A DNA stretch of 42,240 bases from Akkermansiaceae bacterium (lineage in GTDB: Bacteria; Verrucomicrobiota; Verrucomicrobiia; Verrucomicrobiales; Akkermansiaceae), in assembly GCA_903930425.1 (NCBI GenBank), contig CAIYYV010000148.1, positions 1-42,240 of the forward strand, given 5' to 3'. Position numbers and translations under genes: made by a program. The notes under the pieces were generated by a model. It was not told where the DNA came from and made no database searches. It was given only the letters and a program-made list of their open reading frames with translations. This document shows positions 18,236 through 27,599 of the stretch, in pieces (position 1 is the first letter of the stretch; every line of letters begins with the position of its first letter).

Positions 18236-19501
18236 TTAGGATGCGTTTGAGAACCGCGGTCTATCAATCCGGATTACCTCCCCGAACGGAACATCCGGCC
18301 GACTATGGCTGGTCATGATCCAGAGGACGGGATAAGGAGGCGGCTTAGGCGGGAAAGAACCGAAGCCGTCGGTTAGGTAAATCAGGGCATCGAGCTGAAA
18401 CATACCTTGCCGGAATTGGTCACGGATCCAGTCAAAGACGGGTTCAAAGCGGGTGCCGCCCCCGCCTAGGAATTTGAAGCGATCCAAGCGGGTGGAAGAG
18501 TATTCGTCGAATTCCTCGACTTTCTGGATTTTGGCGTCGCACTGGATGAGTGTGAGGCGGCATTCCGTGGCGGATCGGAGCTTGTCGAGTTCCCCGAGGA
18601 TTGTGCCGAGTTCCCTGTCGGACATGGATCCAGAGGTGTCAACAGCAACCACGATGTGGTTTGGCCCGGGAGCGCCCATTGAGGGCAGATAGATGCCGCG
18701 CCAGATGTGTTTCTTATTAGGGGGAATTAACCGGTAGTCGTCGCGTCTGAGGCCGGTGAAGAAGCGTGAAACGAGGTTGCGCCAAGGGATTTGGCTGCCG
18801 CGCGCCTGCTGGATTTCAGACTCGAAAAGACCGGCAGCGGTGCCGCAGAGTTTATCGCTCATAACCCGGGTGATGGCGATGCGCATGCGTTTGCGTTCAT
18901 CTGCGGATGGAAACTCGCGGGCGCGAGCACTCAGGCCTCGCAAGTCATTCGGCGCAATGTGGAGATCCCAGCCCTTGGGGGCGGATGCAGGCACTTCCGC
19001 GCCACCGTCAGGTGTTGAGGATTGTTCGTCGCCGGCCCCGGATGAGGACTGAAATTTTCCCACAACGTCCTTGGAGGTATCCTGTTTCGACTGTTTGGCA
19101 AGCCGCTCGTAAATTTGCTCTGCTGTCATTCCGCGGAAAACCCGGTCGAGAAGCCCGACTTTGGGCATTTTAAGGCCAAGTTCCACCAGCATGAGGTTAG
19201 TGGCATAATCGATGGCCTGATTCCAAAGATCGTGATGGCGCTGACCGCGGCGATCGATGTGACCGAGCACGCAGTGCATCACCTCGTGGGCAAAGACAAA
19301 GGAGATCTCCTCATTGGGGAGGCTGGCGCAATAACCGGGATTCACATAAATGTAGTAGCCGTCTGTCGCCATGGTGTCGCACCAGCCCATTCGAGCGGCG
19401 TTAATCACTGGAAAGCGGGCAATGGCCGAAGCGAGATAAGGCTCGCTAAGCATCAGCTTGACGCGTGCCTGGAGAATCTCGTGTGGCAGGTCTTCCGTCA
19501 C
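18236..19501 (-). CDS. DUF2201-like protein: HExxH metallopeptidase domain plus vWA domain
   Basis: FAHEVMHCVLGHIDRRG and IVVAVDTSGSMSDRELG; ATGA overlap with the upstream MoxR gene. Confidence 0.88.
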   Translation of the reverse strand: MTEDLPHEILQARVKLMLSEPYLASAIARFPVINAARMGWCDTMATDGYYIYVNPGYCASLPNEEISFVFAHEVMHCVLGHIDRRGQRHHDLWNQAIDYATNLMLVELGLKMPKVGLLDRVFRGMTAEQIYERLAKQSKQDTSKDVVGKFQSSSGAGDEQSSTPDGGAEVPASAPKGWDLHIAPNDLRGLSARAREFPSADERKRMRIAITRVMSDKLCGTAAGLFESEIQQARGSQIPWRNLVSRFFTGLRRDDYRLIPPNKKHIWRGIYLPSMGAPGPNHIVVAVDTSGSMSDRELGTILGELDKLRSATECRLTLIQCDAKIQKVEEFDEYSSTRLDRFKFLGGGGTRFEPVFDWIRDQFRQGMFQLDALIYLTDGFGSFPPKPPPYPVLWIMTSHSRPDVPFGEVIRIDRPRFSNAS

Positions 19502-20481
19502 AGGATGATGTCCTTATGCTGCTTGATGAATTCAAGAATCTTCTTATGGGTGGCAAACCTCGGGTGTTTCTGAAAAATGTTGCGCAGCAGGAGGACACCT
19601 AACTCTGGCTTGAACCGGAGCACCAGGCTGGCAGCGGCGTCGAGCATCTTCGGATCCTTCACTGCTACGGTGACGTAGGAAATGAGTGCATATTGGTCGC
19701 CGAGTTTCCCCGGAAGTTTTGCGTTTTCCGGATCATTGAGGATTGCCCTGATGGCGGCTTCGCTAAGCGCGTGGTCGCAGTATCCCATGAACTCGATGGC
19801 GGCCGCTTCGCCCACGGTGCCGATCAGAATATCCTGGGCATCCTTAGCCTTGCCAAGGGCGACGAGAATATCAGAAACCATTTCCCAAGACCTCGGAGTA
19901 GGAAAGCCCCGGTCAGAATGATCCATGTTGAAGAGCAGCTCCTGCCGCGTACTGAGAAAACCGAGCACGAGCGGATGAATTTCCCGGTCGACCGCCCACT
20001 TACGCCAGTCATCAAAGTCGACCTCGTAATCGAGATGAATGAATCGGTTGGAGAGCGCGGCGGACATGCGGAAGGTCAACGATGAATCCTCGGCACGGTT
20101 TCCGGCAGCGAGGATGCGCCACTTGTCGGGAAGGATGTATTCGCCGACACGGCGGTCAAGTGTTAGCTGATAGAGACTGGCCTGCACCAATGGAGGAGCA
20201 GCATTCAATTCATCGAAGAACAAAATCCCCTCGGAGTTGGGATCGGAGGGCAGGAAGCTCGGTGGACACCAGCGGGCCTTGTCATCGCTGACCGTTGGAA
20301 TACCACGCAGGTCGGTGGGGTCGAGCAACGATGCCCTAATATCGAGCAACTGAATTTTTCTGGCTTGCGCGACCTTACGGACGATCGATGATTTCCCAAC
20401 ACCGGGAGGTCCCCATATGAAAGCAGGCCAACGGGTAGACAGGATGTGGTCAATGACTTCTTCGACGCGGGTAGGTTTCAT
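19498..20481 (-). CDS. MoxR-like AAA ATPase
   Basis: IWGPPGVGKSSIVRKVA, ILFFDELNAAPP, RILAAGNRAEDSS; start MKPTRVEE. Confidence 0.88.
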   Translation of the reverse strand: MKPTRVEEVIDHILSTRWPAFIWGPPGVGKSSIVRKVAQARKIQLLDIRASLLDPTDLRGIPTVSDDKARWCPPSFLPSDPNSEGILFFDELNAAPPLVQASLYQLTLDRRVGEYILPDKWRILAAGNRAEDSSLTFRMSAALSNRFIHLDYEVDFDDWRKWAVDREIHPLVLGFLSTRQELLFNMDHSDRGFPTPRSWEMVSDILVALGKAKDAQDILIGTVGEAAAIEFMGYCDHALSEAAIRAILNDPENAKLPGKLGDQYALISYVTVAVKDPKMLDAAASLVLRFKPELGVLLLRNIFQKHPRFATHKKILEFIKQHKDIIL

Positions 20482-21413
20482 TTGAGATGATCGAATACGA
20501 GGTTGATCCAATGCGGATGGGAGCCCAGCCAGTTGAAAATTGCCAACTTGTCCTCATCTTCAAGCGGAATGGGAATGCGGGCCGTGGTAGACATCCAAGC
20601 CGTATACCCTGGGGTGTGCCCAATAACGGATGGAAGAGTCACAGGTTTGTCCTCAGGCATTCTCAGACTAACATAAATTGTGGGGATCTCAGTTGAGCTA
20701 GCATCGCCTTTCAGAATAAGAGTGGTTTCGGCAACCATGTGCGCCATGATCCGGATCATCGATTCTGGGCTGCCAGATAGGATGTGGGCCTTGCCGTCGT
20801 AACACTCGACCCGCAAACCCAACTGGTTGAAGGATTCGCTTACTCCCTGAATTCTGCTCCACTGCTGCAGCTGTCTGGCAAACACGGCGGGACTTGAAGC
20901 GCACTCGGGGAGCGGGATGACGATACGGAAGCCCTGATCTTCAGAGTAAAGCGCGGCCCCTAGTCTAACAGAACTACCCATTGTCCCCGCAGGTATCAAC
21001 GAGGGAATGAACGCCCAACCCGCATAGGTTTGGTTGCGCCGACGTCCATGTGCGTAACGTTCTGAATAGTATGACTTGAGATTATTGGTGAGAACCAGGC
21101 CTCCACTGCAACCTAGAGTTTCGCGTGATACGATCCTGAAGCGGGTTTGTCTGTCCAGACCGGAAAAGGCAACGCGCGCGAGGAATGCCGCGCATTCGAT
21201 GTCCTCTGCGGTGATTGAAAACGGCTCAAGACGAGTTCCCTTCTCAGAGGTGATTAGCCGGCGGACTTCATCTTCTGCGGGCATGTCACTGCTCTGCCCA
21301 ATCCAATCGCCGAACAATCGCCGAAACTTTTTCCTTACCTGTATTTTAGGGTGATAGAAAGCAGCCGTAACAGCCAGTCGAAAAACCTCGGAATCGTAGT
21401 CTGGATCACTCAT
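20478..21413 (-). CDS. hypothetical protein of the retron/MoxR operon
   Basis: 311-aa ORF overlapping both neighbours by ATGA junctions (21410-21413, 20478-20481). Confidence 0.75.
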   Translation of the reverse strand: MSDPDYDSEVFRLAVTAAFYHPKIQVRKKFRRLFGDWIGQSSDMPAEDEVRRLITSEKGTRLEPFSITAEDIECAAFLARVAFSGLDRQTRFRIVSRETLGCSGGLVLTNNLKSYYSERYAHGRRRNQTYAGWAFIPSLIPAGTMGSSVRLGAALYSEDQGFRIVIPLPECASSPAVFARQLQQWSRIQGVSESFNQLGLRVECYDGKAHILSGSPESMIRIMAHMVAETTLILKGDASSTEIPTIYVSLRMPEDKPVTLPSVIGHTPGYTAWMSTTARIPIPLEDEDKLAIFNWLGSHPHWINLVFDHLK

Positions 21414-22207
21414 GATTCCGCCTTTCGTTTATCTTTGATCGACTGACTGACTGAATGATCGGCGATTGTCGCATAACGTTCCTCGATCTCATATCCGACC
21501 GTCCGGCGCCCCATTTCGACGGCCATGGCCAAAGTCGTTCCGGACCCTGAAAAAGGATCAACCACAAGATCTCCCGGCTCGGTGAATAGGGAGATCATGC
21601 GGCGGACCATGGCTTTTGGAGCCTTGTGGGGGTGTTCCCTGCGCGAACTCGCCGGTGCCATCACCCACAAAGGTGATGATATTTTTTTCAGTTCATCCCC
21701 ACGCATCTCTACCAGGCCGTGGGCCCGATTGTCACATTCCTGATCTGAAAAAATCAGTATCTCTTCCACCTCATCGGTCCGGAACGTGCCGACGACCGGA
21801 TGATCCAGAAACCGCCTGATTGAGGAACGTTGATTGAATTTGTGGCAGAAAACCCTGCCGAGGAGGTTGAAACCGGTGGACTCGGCCATCTCACGGTGAA
21901 GTGCCACCAGCGAGATCAGGACTCCGGCGTAATGAATGTCCTTGATCTGGATGATCAGATAGCCTCCAGGCCTTAGTATCCGCCTGACTTCCTCATAAAC
22001 CGGGCGGAGTCCGAGCGCAAACGAAGTGATCTCATGCTTTACGCGCGACAGTTCCACTTGATCCCGAACCGGTTTTTTCACCAGTTCCTCAGTGGCATCA
22101 GAAAAATAAGGAGGACCGGTGAACACGAGGTCGACCTCACCGTTGCGAAGGATCTTCATGTCGGATCCGTCACCGAAGACGAGTTGGTATTGGCCGTCAC
22201 GTTTCAT
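21410..22207 (-). CDS. DNA methyltransferase, beta class (N4-C or N6-A)
   Basis: Motif IV-like DLVFTGPPYF precedes motif I DLVVDPFSGSGTTLAMA. Confidence 0.87.
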   Translation of the reverse strand: MKRDGQYQLVFGDGSDMKILRNGEVDLVFTGPPYFSDATEELVKKPVRDQVELSRVKHEITSFALGLRPVYEEVRRILRPGGYLIIQIKDIHYAGVLISLVALHREMAESTGFNLLGRVFCHKFNQRSSIRRFLDHPVVGTFRTDEVEEILIFSDQECDNRAHGLVEMRGDELKKISSPLWVMAPASSRREHPHKAPKAMVRRMISLFTEPGDLVVDPFSGSGTTLAMAVEMGRRTVGYEIEERYATIADHSVSQSIKDKRKAES

Positions 22208-22218
22208 ATCAGGAATGC

Positions 22219-25068
22219 TTATTTGCTGCCTGTCATTTTGAATTTGAGCGCCAACGCCTCTTGAGGTTGCACTAGGTTGAGGAAAGCAAGGCGTCCCAAT
22301 AGCTCATGCGATGACATCGGTTGGCCCTGCCAGTGCGGGTTCCCATCCTTGGTCATCTGATGGACAGCCGCGCGCAACCGACGACGCATCCCGCGAGGAA
22401 GGTTCGTTTTTTCGTTCACCACCAACCCAGTCACCATCTGCCTCCTGCCGCGGCGGAAAATGTTGGTTTTCTTCTCCTTCAGCTGATAACCTAATTGGGC
22501 AAGAATCCGCTTAGCGAACGGAAGGATCTTGATCGCATTCGTGTCACCCGAGAACGTGAGGTCGTCCGCATAACGGGTGTAGGTGATGCCGTTGTCTGTC
22601 GCGGCCTTGGTAAGCGACGCATCCGCCGGTCGTAACACTAGGTTGGCGATGGCCGGACTGGTCGGGGCACCTGTGGGAAGACCTCCCTTGTAACTGCAAA
22701 TATCCGCCACCACATGGCGGGCGCCTTCGGACAACCGGCCGTCAAGGAGGTGGGAACAGGCTTTCAGAATCAGAGGATAGCGAGTACTGGGAAAGAAGGA
22801 TTCGACGTCGACATTAACAACGCAGGACTTGCCTACATGAGGGGTGGCGTTTGTGAGAATCGAGCAACCACGTTTGAACCCATGGGCGGAGGGGTGAATG
22901 AACACCTCGTCAAATCCATTTCTGAGAATTCTCCGTTGGAGGCGCTTCAACGGAGCGTCGGGAACAGTGACCACACGGCTGCCACCGGATTTTTTCGGCA
23001 GGGGGTGCGTCTGATAATGGTGATCAAATGAGTGGCCGCCACGGTCCTTGTCCGCGAACTTCCATCGCTCGGCGCATAACGAGACAAGGTAGCGGGCATC
23101 GCGAAGCGAAAACGCCAGCGCCAGTTCGAAGGCAATCGCCAAGGTGGGCTTATTACGCCAAGTCTTGTGGGCCCAAGGGACCATTTCCCTCAGCACGGAG
23201 CGGCTTATCCCTAGGGGGGCATAGGGTTTCTTTTCTTCCAGAATACCCTTTAATTTCTTTTGAAACGCGGGGTTGGCCAAACGCGCCAGCGCGTCAAGCT
23301 TTGCGATCCTGGCGAGTAGGTCGGGGCGTTCACGACGAATCAAGGGCCGGATCATTCGTGAGTACTTTGGCTTTTGAAGATACCGTTCCCAACAGGTTAT
23401 GCCACCGGGTTCCGTGAAATCGAAAATCGCACCGATTCGCCTGCGTCCATTCTCCGCCAACACCGAAGTCAAGAGCTGATGGAAATCCTCTTCGGAAATC
23501 TTCCATCCAATGGTTTCTCCGATCAGGTTCGGGCAGGATCGAAGCAAATGGTACCGTAAGCGCTGCAGAAAAATAGGGGTCCGCGAACTGGTGGCGTGCA
23601 AGGCAAGACGGTGCCGCCATTCGCAAATCCACGATTCCTCACTCTCGAAAAGCCGAACCATCAGGTCCTTCGGGGCATGACTCTCGATGGCGGTGAAGCC
23701 TTGAGCGGAGTCACAATATTTCTCGATCACTTCCCGGAATTTGGGGATATCCGAACACTCCGGCTTCCAAAAGGCGAAGGCGCATTCCGATTTGGAGACT
23801 AACCTCAGGAGAGCAGTCGCGTCAGACTCCTCCATGAGATCCTTGATGAAGCACCCGAAACACTGGCGGCTTGTTCTAGGGCCAATCAATTCTCGAAACA
23901 CTTTTTTTCGTAACTGCGGATCGTTCAGGACCAGATTCCGGATGCGTTTCAAAGCAGACTTTGAACCACATTTCTGGATTGCCTCAAACCAGTCCGCTGA
24001 TGAAACGTCGTGCGCGAGTTCCTCGATCTCATTATGATTCATGGAACCAATGACAGAAAGTCGGTCAGTGACTGGTTTCGAAAAGAAAGCCAGTGCGTTC
24101 CCCGTTCGGTTCTCAACCCGTGTTCTTGCTCCATCTGGCAATTTCAAGGCGGTGCCATGTCTCTGCCGTGCGGGATTCTTCTTCCTTTTCCGCAGAGAAG
24201 ATAGGATGAGGTTCGAATGATCTCCGACATCGCTGCGCTGCAATAATTGTGCGACAGCGGGATGTTGAAAATTCCTGTTGCTTAGACATTGGAAAGCAAT
24301 AGGCAATGTTTTGCTTAACCAGACATGGACCGCAATGGCTTCCGGGGACTCTTGAAAAGCCAATGGATTGGATAGAATCTTGATGTGTAAATCGGAAGTC
24401 AGGGCAACTTTCGAAAAATCCACGTCGGCAAGCAGCCATCGTTTGACTTCAGACGAGAGCTTGTTGAAATCGACCTCGTCAAGCGGAGACAACCCCTTTA
24501 AAAAGCCCTCTGCCAGAAAGATCTGCCGTGACGCCTTGCCGGGCCTTATCTTGCTTTTCGCGAAGACTTCCCTGAGCAGTTTGAACGTGTCTCCGTCACG
24601 CCGGGCTTCCGACTTACGAAAGAACTCCCGCTCAAATTCCAGCAGCGGCAGCGGGTGCCCCCCGAAAAACGATGCGAGACTTTTGGTTGCCGGAAGTTTT
24701 CCACCAAGCATAAGCCAACGAAAAAAATCGCTCCTCCATCCGGGAGGCGTCAATGCCTTGATCAACTCTTGATGTGCCGACTCGGGCTTAAAGGGCTTTT
24801 GGTTTTTCCAGTATTCCAACAAGCTACGCAAAAGCAGCAAATTCTCGGCGTGACTTGTGGCCACTAGATTCCTCAAAACAAACAATGGGCTGAGGTTAGC
24901 GTCTTTCGCAAAATTCACAATCTGGCGGCGCAAATCAGCGGCGCATTCCTCAATCTCCTTCCTGAGCCTCTTTATAGATGGCGGATCAGTAACGGCGCGT
25001 TTCTGGATTTTTTTTGTGATGCTGCGGACCGCCAAATGGAGCTCAGTCAGGTTAGCGGTCATAAACAT
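22219..25068 (-). CDS. retron-type reverse transcriptase with long N-terminal extension
   Basis: 949 aa; C-terminal RT motifs LPKKSGGSRVVTVPDAPLKRLQRRIL, TNATPHVGKSCVVNVDVESFFPS (retron NAxxH), GLPTGAPTSPAIANL, YTRYADDLTFSG, QMVTGLVVN (retron VTG motif). Confidence 0.92.
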   Translation of the reverse strand: MFMTANLTELHLAVRSITKKIQKRAVTDPPSIKRLRKEIEECAADLRRQIVNFAKDANLSPLFVLRNLVATSHAENLLLLRSLLEYWKNQKPFKPESAHQELIKALTPPGWRSDFFRWLMLGGKLPATKSLASFFGGHPLPLLEFEREFFRKSEARRDGDTFKLLREVFAKSKIRPGKASRQIFLAEGFLKGLSPLDEVDFNKLSSEVKRWLLADVDFSKVALTSDLHIKILSNPLAFQESPEAIAVHVWLSKTLPIAFQCLSNRNFQHPAVAQLLQRSDVGDHSNLILSSLRKRKKNPARQRHGTALKLPDGARTRVENRTGNALAFFSKPVTDRLSVIGSMNHNEIEELAHDVSSADWFEAIQKCGSKSALKRIRNLVLNDPQLRKKVFRELIGPRTSRQCFGCFIKDLMEESDATALLRLVSKSECAFAFWKPECSDIPKFREVIEKYCDSAQGFTAIESHAPKDLMVRLFESEESWICEWRHRLALHATSSRTPIFLQRLRYHLLRSCPNLIGETIGWKISEEDFHQLLTSVLAENGRRRIGAIFDFTEPGGITCWERYLQKPKYSRMIRPLIRRERPDLLARIAKLDALARLANPAFQKKLKGILEEKKPYAPLGISRSVLREMVPWAHKTWRNKPTLAIAFELALAFSLRDARYLVSLCAERWKFADKDRGGHSFDHHYQTHPLPKKSGGSRVVTVPDAPLKRLQRRILRNGFDEVFIHPSAHGFKRGCSILTNATPHVGKSCVVNVDVESFFPSTRYPLILKACSHLLDGRLSEGARHVVADICSYKGGLPTGAPTSPAIANLVLRPADASLTKAATDNGITYTRYADDLTFSGDTNAIKILPFAKRILAQLGYQLKEKKTNIFRRGRRQMVTGLVVNEKTNLPRGMRRRLRAAVHQMTKDGNPHWQGQPMSSHELLGRLAFLNLVQPQEALALKFKMTGSK

Positions 25069-25069
25069 G

Positions 25070-25294
25070 GAGTGTCGAGAGGGTCTGCGCTTACTTCAGT
25101 CTATTCTCTCATCGCAAGGCGAGAAGGAGCGGTAAAAGTCCCGCTTCTCGCCACTTTTACCAATGGCTTGCCGCAGGTAGTGTGGCGAGAAGCGGGACTT
25201 TAGCAGTTCCGATACCCGCCTGACCCCCGGCCAATTAGCAACTCTGGCTAAACACCAGATAATCCAAAAACGACTGTGACCCATCTCGACACTC
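25070..25294 (-). ncRNA. retron msr-msd noncoding RNA
   Basis: 11-bp a1/a2 pair GAGTGTCGAGA (25284-25294) / TCTCGACACTC (25070-25080); msr stem-loop TCTGG-TGTTTAG-CCAGA (25243-25259); msd hairpin AAAGTCCCGCTTCTCGCCAC / GTGGCGAGAAGCGGGACTTT (25135-25154 with 25182-25201); ends 2 nt before the RT start. Confidence 0.88.
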
Positions 25295-25329
25295 ACATTG
25301 TGGTTAGTAATCATGTGTGCCTTGCGTGG

Positions 25330-25335
25330 AGTCAA
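25330..25335 (-). promoter_or_regulatory. candidate -35 element of the retron ncRNA promoter
   Basis: TTGACT on the minus strand, about 36 nt upstream of a1; -10 not clear. Confidence 0.35.
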
Positions 25336-25539
25336 TAAAAAATCGGAAAAAAATCGGATTTGCCATGCATGGAATTCGATATGAAAGAGATATTGAAACC
25401 CCAAGACTCATCAGAAAATACCGGTCTCGGCACCCGGGACCACGGGGATCCCATTGAATTCTGCCCACGATCGCGGAGTTTCATCTGTAAGCGGAGTCAC
25501 GAGCAGATAAGATGATTGGAGTTGGGTAGTGGGTGACGG

Positions 25540-26322
25540 TTAGATATTCAGAAAGGACGCTTCGTCTGGGGTGAGCAGCCTCAGTGCGGACTCCGATGGC
25601 AATCCGGCGTCGATAATGGCCTGCGCCGCTTCGAGGCGCTGATAGGGTGTTTTTCGGAACTCGACCACTCTTTCGGTGGCATCCCAGAGCACCCAGGCCG
25701 CACGGCGATCCGTCTCATGGCGCGGCTGACCGACCGCCCCGACCATCACGACACAGGCGGTGCCATTGGGGATGCGGAAACGTGTACCGTCCAACCATTC
25801 CACATTTCCCAAAGGATCGGCAAAAACCTCCTGCACATGGGTGTGGCCGAAGAATCCAACCTGGGTCGTTTTCTCGCGCAAAATCTCTAACGTTGCCGAC
25901 GCGCTTTCCGCATCTTTGATGTAATCGAAACTTTCAGGATCTGCCAAATTTGCATGGGCGACGATCGCACCCGGGATATTTTTGGAAAAGGGCAACGAGG
26001 CAAGCCACTCTGCCTGTCCCGCATCCAAACATCTCGCAGAGTGGACAAGTCCTGATAGGTAACCACTCTGTTTCCAATCCGGGTCCAGACAGGAACATCC
26101 GCGCCTGCGCACGGAACGCATGGACGCGTCATGATTTCCCATCACGCAGTCACCATCCAGTTTTCGAACCAAGTTCACGCATTCCGCAGGCGACGCGCCA
26201 TAACCCACAATGTCGCCAAGAAACACGATATGTTCGGCTTCGCTGGTCTTCACATCCAGCAGGACTGCTTTAAACGCCTGAAGATTGGAATGAATGTCTG
26301 AGAGGATGGCGATTTTACTCAT
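25540..26322 (-). CDS. metallophosphoesterase (YfcE/MJ0936-like)
   Basis: ILSDIHSNLQA, FLGDIVGYG, VMGNHDAS, GHTH motifs. Confidence 0.88.
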   Translation of the reverse strand: MSKIAILSDIHSNLQAFKAVLLDVKTSEAEHIVFLGDIVGYGASPAECVNLVRKLDGDCVMGNHDASMRSVRRRGCSCLDPDWKQSGYLSGLVHSARCLDAGQAEWLASLPFSKNIPGAIVAHANLADPESFDYIKDAESASATLEILREKTTQVGFFGHTHVQEVFADPLGNVEWLDGTRFRIPNGTACVVMVGAVGQPRHETDRRAAWVLWDATERVVEFRKTPYQRLEAAQAIIDAGLPSESALRLLTPDEASFLNI

Positions 26323-26556
26323 GGGCGTTTGTTGGCTGATGATGCTCTTTTGGATTCCCAAACCATTGAAGCGCGATGATAGCGATGTTCATCGTGTTTT
26401 CAAGAATAAGTGCGACAATTTGTGTCATAACGGACTCCATCGCTCCGCATTCTAGAGCCGAGGGGTCGCGATGGATAATTGCGGGTATTATGACACTATG
26501 ACACAACTTCCCCACATACCATTTGTGTGCTATTCAATTTTGTCTAGCATAGCGCC

Positions 26557-26745
26557 ATGTCCTCAGCACTCAAAGTTATTTTCAGCCCGATTCTCATCCT
26601 GTGGTGGCTAACTAAACTGATCATCCAGGTTCTATTCGTCCCTATCAGGATCCTTTGGACGATCCTTCGCATGGTTCTTCCCGAGTTGACCCGTCCATTT
26701 GATAGCCTCGCCCATGGGCTTTCACAGATGTTCCGTTTGACCTGA
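26557..26745 (+). CDS. small membrane protein (62 aa)
   Basis: Strongly hydrophobic MSSALKVIFSPILILWWLTKLIIQVLFVPIRILWTILRMVLP. Confidence 0.45.
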   Translation: MSSALKVIFSPILILWWLTKLIIQVLFVPIRILWTILRMVLPELTRPFDSLAHGLSQMFRLT

Positions 26746-26793
26746 ATCACCCAAGACGATCTGTCAGGGATCGCCTGAACCACACTCGTATCC

Positions 26794-27141
26794 ATGCGTG
26801 CTATCCGATACCTTCTCGATCTGCCTTGGTGGGTCGGGCTGATCATTTTCCTCCTCGGGAATCTCATTGTGGACCATTGGTATATCGTGGGCTTGCCGGT
26901 TTGCCTCTTTGGCGCTTGGACCTACTCCAAATTACTGCCGCCGGTGGATGATCCGGTAGTTGAGCGCGCCATTTTCGGATTTCCGTTGTTCTTCTTGGCG
27001 ATGCTGATTCCAGATCAATTTGCATTCGAGCATCAAAGGCTGACGTTCATGAATGGTGCGAGCTCCCAATTCCTCTTTGGTCTTCGAGCCGCCATAAGCA
27101 TCGGGGTTGGATTTATGGCATTTCAGGGGGTCAGGAAATGA
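26794..27141 (+). CDS. integral membrane protein
   Basis: 115 aa with several hydrophobic segments. Confidence 0.55.
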   Translation: MRAIRYLLDLPWWVGLIIFLLGNLIVDHWYIVGLPVCLFGAWTYSKLLPPVDDPVVERAIFGFPLFFLAMLIPDQFAFEHQRLTFMNGASSQFLFGLRAAISIGVGFMAFQGVRK

Positions 27142-27200
27142 TTGCGTCCGCAGAATGGGCAACCCATCCTGTCGTCGTTGTTCTCGCAATCGTTTCTTTG

Positions 27201-27599
27201 TTAGTAAGGAAGCAATTGAACCGTCGAATGATAGTGGCGTGGATTAAGCCTGGAATCAACAGCGAGCCGGTCGGCCTGCAACGATGCATGGGCATTGATC
27301 AGGTGGTAGGGCAGCAAGTGCGGTTCAGGATTCCGGTAGGGCAGGCCTTTGAGGTAGTTGCTATAGGCCGCCCTGGCGGTTTGTGGGCGGATGGGATCAT
27401 AATGGATGTGAAGGGTATTCAGCCGTTCGAGCGCGAGGTTTTCGGAGTCATACCCTAATGAGAACTCGCCGAAGACCACACAGCATACCACCAGAGGCCC
27501 CTCGCTTGCGGCCTTTGTGAGAGCCATTCGCCATTTTTCCCAGCGCGGTTCCTTGCGGGCGATGATGAGCAGGACGGAGGTGTCGATGGCAGTGATCAT
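27201..27599 (-). CDS. PIN-domain (VapC-like) ribonuclease toxin candidate
   Basis: MITAIDTSVLLIIARKEP, FGEFSLGY, NAHASLQADRLAVDSRL. Confidence 0.7.
   Translation of the reverse strand: MITAIDTSVLLIIARKEPRWEKWRMALTKAASEGPLVVCCVVFGEFSLGYDSENLALERLNTLHIHYDPIRPQTARAAYSNYLKGLPYRNPEPHLLPYHLINAHASLQADRLAVDSRLNPRHYHSTVQLLPY

Noticed and set aside
25096-25404. 102-aa minus-strand ORF across the retron leader
   Set aside because: It spans the a1/a2 pair and the perfect 20-bp msd hairpin; the ncRNA explains the sequence better than coding.
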